Below, one piece after another: positions 58,076 through 64,000 of a stretch of DNA of 64,000 bases. A program made the translations under genes and the position numbers. Positions within the stretch are counted from its first letter, which is position 1, and each line of letters opens with the position of its first letter. The stretch is from Halomonas campaniensis (GTDB lineage: Bacteria; Pseudomonadota; Gammaproteobacteria; Pseudomonadales; Halomonadaceae): positions 774,213-838,212 of the forward strand of contig NZ_JPUA01000034.1 of NCBI RefSeq assembly GCF_002211105.1. The letters are read 5' to 3'. A model generated the notes under the pieces. The model was given only the letters and a program-made list of their open reading frames with translations. It searched no databases and was not told the DNA's origin.

Positions 58076-59140
58076 ATGTATAACCTCGCCCGCTCGATCT
58101 TCTTCCGCGTTGATCCAGAAAAGTCCCACGGTATGGCGCTGAGCGCGTTGGATGCACTGCATCGTGTCGGTGGGGTAACGCGGCTATTTGGTAAGCCGGT
58201 AAACGATCCCGTCGAGCTGATGGGGCTGCGGTTTTCCAATCGGGTGGGGCTCGCCGCTGGGTTGGACAAAAATGCTGACCACCTGGATGCGCTTGGCGCG
58301 CTGGGCTTTGGCTTTGTCGAAGTAGGCACCGTCACGCCTAAGCCACAGCCAGGCAACCCCAAGCCCCGGCTGTTTCGCTTAGCGCAGCATGAAGCGATCA
58401 TCAACCGCTTTGGCTTTAACAATAAGGGGGTTGAGCACCTGATTCAGCAGGTCAAACAGCGCCACTACGGCGGCATTGTGGGCATCAATATCGGTAAAAA
58501 CCTGACTACTTCGGTAGAGCAGGCGTTGGATGACTACCTGGTATGTTTAGACGCGGTGCACCCTTATGCGGATTACATTGCGGTTAACGTCTCCTCGCCG
58601 AATACTCCGGGACTGCGCAGCCTCCAGTTCGGCGAACAGCTGGACGCGCTATTAGGGCCGATTCGAGCACGAGCCACAGAGCTCAATGACCAAACGGGCC
58701 GCAACGTACCATTGCTAATTAAGATTGCCCCGGATATGAGCGCTGAAGAAGTAGCCTTAATGGCGGCAAGTATCGAGCGCAACGCCCTTGATGGCGTGAT
58801 TGCCACTAATACCACGGTTTCCCGTGAGGCCGTGCAGGGCGATCCCCAAGCGGATGAGGCCGGCGGACTCTCTGGGAAACCGGTCTTTGATGCATCCAAT
58901 CGTGTTATTCGCCAACTGCGCGAGCATCTACCCGCGTTGCCAATTATTGGCGTAGGCGGTATCGATAGTGCCGCTGCAGCCCAAGCCAAGATCGCCGCTG
59001 GAGCAGATTTAGTACAGCTCTATTCAGGCTTGATCTACCAAGGCCCGAAGCTGGTGGGGGAGTGCGTCAGAGCGTTGAAGGCTTTAGCTGCTGGAGCGCC
59101 AGCCGCTGGAACGCCAGCCGATAAAAAGCCCACCGATTAA
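58076..59140 (+). CDS. pyrD: Dihydroorotate dehydrogenase (quinone), class 2
   Basis: Membrane-associated flavoenzyme oxidising dihydroorotate to orotate in pyrimidine synthesis. ATG 58076 (MYNLARSIFFRVDPEKSHG) gives the family N-terminal helix that meets the membrane; the frame is open to 58001 but this adds no conserved residues. Key parts are GLAAGLDKNADHLDALG, VGTVTPKPQPGNPKPRLFR, VNVSSPNTPGLRSLQ (catalytic Ser) and IIGVGGIDS. The C terminus has an Ala/Gly/Pro tail made by a 15-bp tandem duplication (59090-59119), which is not family-typical. The region before the stop also holds the rmf terminator. Confidence 0.94.
   Translation: MYNLARSIFFRVDPEKSHGMALSALDALHRVGGVTRLFGKPVNDPVELMGLRFSNRVGLAAGLDKNADHLDALGALGFGFVEVGTVTPKPQPGNPKPRLFRLAQHEAIINRFGFNNKGVEHLIQQVKQRHYGGIVGINIGKNLTTSVEQALDDYLVCLDAVHPYADYIAVNVSSPNTPGLRSLQFGEQLDALLGPIRARATELNDQTGRNVPLLIKIAPDMSAEEVALMAASIERNALDGVIATNTTVSREAVQGDPQADEAGGLSGKPVFDASNRVIRQLREHLPALPIIGVGGIDSAAAAQAKIAAGADLVQLYSGLIYQGPKLVGECVRALKALAAGAPAAGTPADKKPTD
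59090..59119 (+). repeat. 15-bp tandem duplication at the pyrD 3' end
   Basis: GCTGGAGCGCCAGCC is directly repeated as GCTGGAACGCCAGCC, encoding two AGxPA units in the C-terminal tail. Confidence 0.7.
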
Positions 59141-59148
59141 AGTGGGCT
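59122..59148 (-). terminator. rmf terminator embedded in the pyrD 3' end
   Basis: On the minus strand the stem AGCCCAC / GTGGGCT is followed by TTTTTAT. Its arms (59127-59133 and 59142-59148) flank the pyrD stop codon, so the final pyrD codons double as the rmf terminator. Confidence 0.75.
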
Positions 59149-59188
59149 CACTTGAAACCTTCGTTCAGACGTAAAGAAAAATAAAACG

Positions 59189-59398
59189 TTAAGTCATGAC
59201 CATGGGGTTCTTATGGATACCGGAGATGCCGGTCATCCCATCCCACTGGTCGCCGCGACCTTCACGCCAACCGCTCATCCAGTATTCGCGTAAATTGATA
59301 TCTTGACTGGGACAGTCATCACGAGAACGACCCGATACACCCGCTTTGTAGCCGTGGACATAAGCCCGCTGGAAGCGATCACGTTTTTGCCGTTTCAT
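59189..59398 (-). CDS. rmf: Ribosome modulation factor RMF
   Basis: A 69-residue basic protein that dimerises 70S ribosomes into inactive 100S particles in stationary phase. RDRFQRAYVHGYKAGVSGRS and REYWMSGWREGRGDQWDG match the RMF core; the C-terminal MTGISGIHKNPMVMT tail is a little longer than in E. coli (55 residues). AGAGG lies before the ATG. Usually induced by ppGpp; no regulatory site was identified. Confidence 0.93.
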   Translation of the reverse strand: MKRQKRDRFQRAYVHGYKAGVSGRSRDDCPSQDINLREYWMSGWREGRGDQWDGMTGISGIHKNPMVMT

Positions 59399-59746
59399 TG
59401 GCTAACCTCTTTTCACGAAAGCCTTTGATAAGAAATAGGATATTGTCGAATCTATTCACAAAACATGTTCGCAAATATCCATTATTCCGAGAGCTTGCTT
59501 CAAGAGCGAGTCGCCGCCTCAACTCAAATGTCTAGCACTCACGAGCTGAACGGGTCGAGTGGCGATCTCATTCAAATCATAGGCCGAGTCTTAAATCGAC
59601 CCTGACAGGTAACGCATGCGTTTTTCAGTAGCTACTCTCTTATTGTTAGACCATGATGGTGTCATCTGTCGACTATCAATTTGTCATAAAACGTAAACTC
59701 ATTTGCTATATATAGGAATTCCGCGCCATTACGCGCCGTTATTATC
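59399..59746. other. Divergent intergenic region rmf / rlmKL
   Basis: No gene is visible in these 348 bases. They contain a perfect 12-bp palindrome AACGCATGCGTT (59611-59622) followed by a short T run, and a candidate rlmKL promoter near 59681-59712. Base composition is AT-richer than neighbouring genes. Confidence 0.5.
59681..59712 (+). promoter_or_regulatory. Candidate sigma-70 promoter for rlmKL
   Basis: TTGTCA at 59681-59686 and an extended -10-like TGCTATATA (TATATA at 59707-59712), 35 bases before the ATG. The 20-base spacer is long, so this is tentative. Confidence 0.35.
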
Positions 59747-61984
59747 ATGACCGAGTCGAATCAAAACGCCCCCTTGAGTCTGCTAGCCACTTGCCCGAAA
59801 GGCATTGAAGGCTTGCTCCACGATGAACTAGTGGCATTGGGCGCCACGCCGGGTAAAACCACGGTGGCCGGTGTGTATTTCACCGCCAGTCAAGCTATCG
59901 CCTACCGGGTATGCCTATGGTCGCGATTGGCCAACCGGGTCATTTTGACCCTGGTACGCGAATCGATGATCGACACCGCCGATCAGGTGCGCGATGTAGT
60001 TGCTCGCATAGCCTGGACTCAACACTTGGCGCCTGGCAATACGCTGGCGGTTGATTTTCACGGCCGTAGCGAACAGATTCGCCATACCCGCTTTGGTGCG
60101 CAAACCGTTAAAGACGGCGTGGTTGATGCCCTCCAGCTGGCGGGGCAGGAACGCCCCAATGTGGATACCAAAACACCGCACTTGCGTATCTACGCCCACT
60201 TGCACCGTATGAACTTAACCATTGGCCTGGATCTCTCTGGTGAAAGCCTGCACCGCCGCGGCTACCGCCGGGATGTAGGCCATGCGCCGCTAAAAGAGAA
60301 TTTGGCCGCCGCGCTGTTGGTGCGTGCAGGCTGGCCAGAGCGCTTAAAAGCGGGAGAGCCGTTGATTGACCCGCTGTGTGGTGCAGGCACGCTGCTTATC
60401 GAAGCCGCCATGATGGCAGCTGACCAAGCACCGAACCTGAACCGTGAACGGTTCGGCTTTCACGGCTGGGCAGGTCACGATGACGAAGCGTGGCGGGAAC
60501 AGAAGCGCGAAGCCGAAGCGCGTGCTTCGATTGGTCGCAAGCGCTGCAAGGCCCAGCTATTAGGCTTCGACCAGAGCCCCGCGGCGCTCTCTGCGGCGAA
60601 AGCCAATGCCATGCGAGCGGGCATCCCGGCATTGATTGCTCTGCATGGGCAGAGCCTAGCCCAGCTTACCCGCCCCGAAACGCTCACCGCCGAACGTGGC
60701 CTGCTGATCACTAATCCTCCTTACGGCGAACGCTTGGGCGAGCTGCCTGAACTGGTGCGTCTCTACGCCCAGCTGGGTGAGAAAGCCAAAGCGCTATTCC
60801 CCGGCTGGACGCTGGCGGTATTTACCGGCAACCCTGATCTCGGCCACCGATTGGGGATGCGTGCGCACAAACAGTACGCGCTTAAAAACGGTGCCTTGGA
60901 TGCCAAACTGCTGCTCATGGAAATTGGTGACGCCGAGCACCTGCCGACCGTTAGCGATACAAAGCCTGTTCAGAGCGAGAGCGGTGCAGTGGCGGCGCCT
61001 AGTGAAGAGGCTAGCGAAGAGCAAACGGCTCATAAAAACCAAGACAATGCCCAGATGTTTGCCAATCGGCTGATTAAAAATCAGAAGCGGCTGAAAAAGT
61101 GGCTGAAGCAGAGCGGCGAAACCAGCTATCGCGTGTATGACGCCGATATGCCCGAGTACGCGTTGGCGGTGGATCGTTACGGTGACCGCGTACACGTGCA
61201 AGAGTACGCGGCGCCCAGTTCGATCAATCCGGCTCAAGCGCAGAAACGCTTGTACGATGCCTTGGAAGTCATGCCAGAGGCGCTTAACGTTGACGCCAGC
61301 AAAATCTATATCAAGCGTCGCGAGCGCCAAACCGGCAGTGCCCAGTACCAAAAACGCGCTGCCAGCGGCGAACGTTTTGAGGTGCAGGAAGGCACAGCTC
61401 GGCTCTGGGTAAACCTGCGTGACTACCTGGATACCGGTCTGTTTCTAGACCACCGCCCGGTACGACGCATGCTGGGTGAAATGGCCAGCGGTAAACGCTT
61501 TTTGAACCTGTTCTGTTATACCGCCACGGCAACGGTGCAGGCCGCCTTAGGCGGCGCCAGCGACAGCGTCAGCGTGGATATGTCCAATACCTACCTGGAG
61601 TGGGCCAAGGACAACTTTGCGCTGAATAAGCTCGATACACGGCTGCATCGCGTGGTTCGCGACGACTGTTTCCGCTGGCTGGAGACCGCCAACGCCGAGT
61701 TTGACCTGATCTTTATGGATCCGCCGACGTTCTCCAACTCGAAGAAGATGCGCGACACCCTCGACGTGCAGCGCGATCATCCACGGCTTGTGGAGCTCGC
61801 CATGGCGCGCTTGGCATCCGGTGGAACCTTGGTGTTTTCTAATAACCAGCGGCGCTTTAAACTGGATGAATCACTCAGCGAGCGCTACGCGGTAGAGGAT
61901 ATCACCGGGCGCAGTTTCGATCCCGATTTCCAGCGGCGTACGAACCTGCACCATGTGTTTTTACTTCGTCATAAGGCGTCATAA
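59747..61984 (+). CDS. rlmL: Bifunctional 23S rRNA methyltransferase RlmKL
   Basis: Fused enzyme making m2G2445 (RlmL half) and m7G2069 (RlmK half) of 23S rRNA. The N-terminal THUMP domain (about 40-155) is followed by the RlmL methyltransferase with DPLCGAGTLLIEAAMMA and catalytic TNPPYGERLG. The C-terminal RlmK half begins near residue 430 (FANRLIKNQKRLKKWLKQSG) and has FLNLFCYTATATVQAALGGA and FMDPPTFSNSKKM. 745 residues, against 702 in E. coli; the extra length is an acidic, Glu/Ala-rich inter-domain linker. It ends 12 bases before the glutaredoxin-like gene. Confidence 0.95.
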   Translation: MTESNQNAPLSLLATCPKGIEGLLHDELVALGATPGKTTVAGVYFTASQAIAYRVCLWSRLANRVILTLVRESMIDTADQVRDVVARIAWTQHLAPGNTLAVDFHGRSEQIRHTRFGAQTVKDGVVDALQLAGQERPNVDTKTPHLRIYAHLHRMNLTIGLDLSGESLHRRGYRRDVGHAPLKENLAAALLVRAGWPERLKAGEPLIDPLCGAGTLLIEAAMMAADQAPNLNRERFGFHGWAGHDDEAWREQKREAEARASIGRKRCKAQLLGFDQSPAALSAAKANAMRAGIPALIALHGQSLAQLTRPETLTAERGLLITNPPYGERLGELPELVRLYAQLGEKAKALFPGWTLAVFTGNPDLGHRLGMRAHKQYALKNGALDAKLLLMEIGDAEHLPTVSDTKPVQSESGAVAAPSEEASEEQTAHKNQDNAQMFANRLIKNQKRLKKWLKQSGETSYRVYDADMPEYALAVDRYGDRVHVQEYAAPSSINPAQAQKRLYDALEVMPEALNVDASKIYIKRRERQTGSAQYQKRAASGERFEVQEGTARLWVNLRDYLDTGLFLDHRPVRRMLGEMASGKRFLNLFCYTATATVQAALGGASDSVSVDMSNTYLEWAKDNFALNKLDTRLHRVVRDDCFRWLETANAEFDLIFMDPPTFSNSKKMRDTLDVQRDHPRLVELAMARLASGGTLVFSNNQRRFKLDESLSERYAVEDITGRSFDPDFQRRTNLHHVFLLRHKAS

Positions 61985-61996
61985 GAGAGTTTTTGC

Positions 61997-62332
61997 ATGA
62001 TTCAGCTATCCCTTTACACGACCATGGGTTGCCACCTATGTAGCCAGTTAGAAGCACTGGTGGCCGCACTAGCGAATCAAGAGGTGTGGCTGCACCACAT
62101 CGAGATTAGTGATGACGACGCCCTGGTTGAGCGCTACGGCGTGCGGATACCGGTGATAGTGGATAGCGAAGGCAATGAGCTGGATTGTGGCTTTGAGCTG
62201 GAGCGTTTAAGCGCCTGGTTGCGCGAGCGCGGCTGGCTGGATGAGGCAGCGCTGGCAGCGTTTACAGCACTGCCAGACACCGCGCCGCCTAAAGGCGCCC
62301 ATAAGCGTGATGGCCGACGTTTCTTAGGTTAA
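61997..62332 (+). CDS. Glutaredoxin-like family protein
   Basis: A 111-residue thioredoxin-fold protein with the redox motif TTMGCHLCSQLE (Cys12, Cys15) and the cis-proline in GVRIPVIVDSEG, matching the glutaredoxin-like DUF836 family often encoded after RlmKL. GAGAG lies upstream of the ATG and spacing to rlmKL is 12 bases, so the two are an operon. The partner of the redox centre is unknown. The stop codon lies inside a 15-bp tandem repeat. Confidence 0.88.
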   Translation: MIQLSLYTTMGCHLCSQLEALVAALANQEVWLHHIEISDDDALVERYGVRIPVIVDSEGNELDCGFELERLSAWLRERGWLDEAALAAFTALPDTAPPKGAHKRDGRRFLG

Positions 62333-62371
62333 TAAATGCATGGTTAATAAGTGCGTGGTTAATAAATGCAT
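62327..62371 (+). repeat. Three tandem 15-bp repeats over the glutaredoxin stop codon
   Basis: GGTTAATAAATGCAT (62327-62341), GGTTAATAAGTGCGT (62342-62356) and GGTTAATAAATGCAT (62357-62371) stand head to tail. Each carries in-frame TAATAA stops, so the duplication multiplies the stop signal. Confidence 0.85.
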
Positions 62372-62388
62372 GGCCGGATTCGAGCGGC

Positions 62389-62670
62389 TCATATCGCATC
62401 CAGTAGCGATAGCTGGCGCATCGCTTCCTGACCTTCCGGGGTATGGTCGGCCACTTCCAGCACCTTGCGAAAGCCTCGTGAGGACTGGATGGTGGCCTCG
62501 TCCTCCAGCCACATATGGGCTTGATCCAGCGTATCGGCTAGCTGATGTTTCAGGCCGCCAAACTGAGTGCCGATTTGGCCCCAGGCGCGACTGAAAATCC
62601 AGTCACCAAACATATCCTGGTGAATATGAACCAACACATAGTCATGGTTGGTTTCCCAGCGTACGATCAC
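62389..62670 (-). CDS. Small WGR-domain protein
   Basis: A 93-residue protein. The segment DYVLVHIHQDMFGDWIFSRA followed by WGQIGTQFGG is the WGR-domain pattern (Trp-Gly-Arg/Gln-Ile-Gly-Thr), and the SSRGF segment after a helix fits its end. WGR domains are found in PARPs, MolR-type regulators and stand-alone bacterial proteins, and are thought to bind nucleic acids or protein-DNA ends. The start is a GTG with AAGGAG six bases upstream. It is divergent from pdxB. Its function is unknown. Confidence 0.72.
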   Translation of the reverse strand: MIVRWETNHDYVLVHIHQDMFGDWIFSRAWGQIGTQFGGLKHQLADTLDQAHMWLEDEATIQSSRGFRKVLEVADHTPEGQEAMRQLSLLDAI

Positions 62671-62768
62671 AACACTCTCCTTACTTAGCCTTTAAAAGAT
62701 AGCCTTTAAACACGCCTGCCCATCAAGCCGTCGCGGGCGTATTGTAAAGCTCGGATACCCAAACGCCT

Positions 62769-63935
62769 ATGAAACTTGTCATCGACGCCAATATCCCCGC
62801 TGCCGAGCATTGTTTCGGCCATTTCGGTTCGCTCACCCGCGTGCCTGGGCGGGAGATAAACGCCGCCCACCTGCAGGATGCCGATGCACTCATCGTGCGC
62901 TCGATTACCCAGGTCAACAATCAGCTAATTGCCGATAGCGCCGTGCGCTTTATCGGCACCTGCACCATCGGCACCGATCATATTGACCAAACAGCGCTTG
63001 CCCAGCGCGATATCGATTTTGCCAGCGCGCCAGGCTGCAACGCCGAAGCGGTGGTGGATTATGTGCTGAGCAGCCTGCTGACCCTGGCGGAACGCGATGG
63101 CTGGGCACTTAGCGAGCGTACCGTGGGTATTGTGGGGGTGGGCAATGTGGGCAGCCGACTGCAGGCGCGGCTAACCGCCATGGGTGTGGCAACGCTGGCC
63201 TGTGATCCGCCCAAGGCAGCTGTAGAGAGGGCAGAAGAGGGATCTGAGCAAGGGTTTCACTCCTTAGACGCCTTGATCGAGCGCTGTGATGTGCTCTGCC
63301 TGCATACACCGCTTACCCAAGCAGGCCCTCACGCGACTTACCAGCTCCTCAATGCCCAGCGCATCGAGGAGCTGGCACCCGGTTGTGTGCTGCTCAATGC
63401 GGGGCGGGGTGACTGCGTGGATGGTTTAGCGCTACGCAGTCGCCTTGCGAGCAAGGGCGATATCAGTGCCATACTGGATGTGTGGGAGGAGGAGCCCAGT
63501 ATCGACGCAGGATTGCGTGATCTGGTCTCACTAGCCACGCCCCATATCGCCGGGCATAGCTTGGACGGCAAACTACGCGGCACTTGGATGATTCAGCAGG
63601 CGCTGGCCCGTCACTGCGACCAGCCTAGCGAGTTGACGTTTGCTGATATCTGCCCATCACCCGCCCTTGTGTCCCTGCATCTGCAGCACGCACTTCCCCC
63701 GGAAGACGCTCTGCGGCTCTGCATGAGAGCGGCGTATGACGTGCGCCGCGACCACGATGCGCTTCAGCGTCAAACCCAGCACCACGGAATGCGCAAAGGC
63801 TTTGATGATTGCCGTGCCAACTACCCGCTGCGGCGTGAATTCGCCACGCTCAACGTGCAGCTATCAGGGGAAGCGGTAACGCTGGAAGGCGTATTGCGTG
63901 GGGCTGGGTTTGCAGTAACGCTTGCTAGGTTGTGA
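62769..63935 (+). CDS. pdxB: Erythronate-4-phosphate dehydrogenase PdxB
   Basis: NAD-dependent 2-hydroxyacid dehydrogenase in pyridoxal phosphate synthesis. The N terminus MKLVIDANIPAAEHCFGHFG is typical; FIGTCTIGTDHIDQ precedes APGCNAEAVVDYVLSSLL. The Rossmann motif is VGIVGVGNVGSRL; the catalytic Arg, Glu and His lie in LNAGRGDCVDG, DVWEEEPSID and TPHIAGHSLDGK. The C-terminal dimerisation domain covers residues 285-388. Length 388 is usual. Confidence 0.95.
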   Translation: MKLVIDANIPAAEHCFGHFGSLTRVPGREINAAHLQDADALIVRSITQVNNQLIADSAVRFIGTCTIGTDHIDQTALAQRDIDFASAPGCNAEAVVDYVLSSLLTLAERDGWALSERTVGIVGVGNVGSRLQARLTAMGVATLACDPPKAAVERAEEGSEQGFHSLDALIERCDVLCLHTPLTQAGPHATYQLLNAQRIEELAPGCVLLNAGRGDCVDGLALRSRLASKGDISAILDVWEEEPSIDAGLRDLVSLATPHIAGHSLDGKLRGTWMIQQALARHCDQPSELTFADICPSPALVSLHLQHALPPEDALRLCMRAAYDVRRDHDALQRQTQHHGMRKGFDDCRANYPLRREFATLNVQLSGEAVTLEGVLRGAGFAVTLARL

Positions 63936-63972
63936 AAAACACGCTGTGAAAAACAGGTAGCGAAAAACAGCA
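63931..63972 (+). repeat. Three 14-bp imperfect tandem repeats over the pdxB stop codon
   Basis: Units TGTGAAAAACACGC, TGTGAAAAACAGGT and AGCGAAAAACAGCA follow one another; the first includes the pdxB TGA stop. Confidence 0.75.
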
Positions 63973-63993
63973 AGGCCCGCAGATGCGGGCCTT
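63972..63993 (+). terminator. pdxB terminator
   Basis: Stem AAGGCCCGC / GCGGGCCTT with loop AGAT, 37 bases after the stop. The trailing T tract is short. Confidence 0.75.
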
Positions 63994-64000
63994 AAATGTA

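Overview
The window looks like core chromosome of a Halomonas-type gammaproteobacterium (Halomonadaceae). The evidence is the gene content and order (gts glucose ABC operon, BCCT osmolyte carrier, NAD-specific giant glutamate dehydrogenase, monomeric isocitrate dehydrogenase), moderately high GC, and strong similarity of several proteins to Pseudomonas/Halomonas families. I see no rRNA, tRNA, CRISPR array, integrase, transposase or prophage. About 48 protein genes are supported.

Layout. 1-4.3 kb: the C-terminal part of a PTS enzyme I, a GlcNAc/glucose IIC-IIB-IIB' permease and a HAD phosphatase. 4.4-11.2 kb: a GltR/GtrS-like two-component system followed by a glucose-type ABC importer (gtsABCD), interrupted by a cloverleaf-like palindromic element between gtsC and gtsD. 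11.3-16.6 kb (minus): BCCT transporter, the YcjF/YcjX pair, a tiny membrane protein and a hexose-6-phosphate mutarotase. 16.7-21.6 kb (plus): GlsB/YeaQ stress membrane protein, a large DUF1266-like protein, an NlpC/P60 lipoprotein and an MFS exporter. 21.6-27.5 kb: nikABCDE (minus) with divergent nikR (plus); a near-textbook NikR operator lies between them, and slyD follows nikR convergently. 27.6-31.3 kb: small membrane protein, glycine-zipper lipoprotein, isocitrate lyase, GNAT acetyltransferase. 31.3-39.4 kb: roxA, purB, hflD, mnmA, nudJ, rluE (minus) and divergent icd (plus), the same block order as in enterobacteria. 39.6-44.4 kb: a compact N-degron module, clpS-clpA facing infA, bpt and aat. 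44.5-50 kb: ftsK, lolA, rarA. 50-64 kb: a hemerythrin-like protein, murI, trmA, gdhB, pyrD, rmf, rlmKL, a glutaredoxin-like protein, a WGR-domain protein and pdxB.

Functional themes are sugar uptake by two parallel routes (PTS and ABC), nickel uptake with its own regulator and a nickel-linked chaperone, the isocitrate branch point (AceA against Icd), N-end-rule proteolysis, translation/RNA modification (MnmA, RluE, TrmA, RlmKL, RoxA, RMF, IF-1), and envelope/cell division functions.

I did not find a convincing wholly new multi-gene system. The items most worth a second look are: a hemerythrin-like protein whose central His-His pair is Ala-Ala; a second, cysteine-less IIB domain fused to the PTS permease; the palindromic element inside the gts operon; a dyad/direct-repeat array upstream of aceA; and a recurring pattern of 13-15 bp tandem duplications at gene edges.
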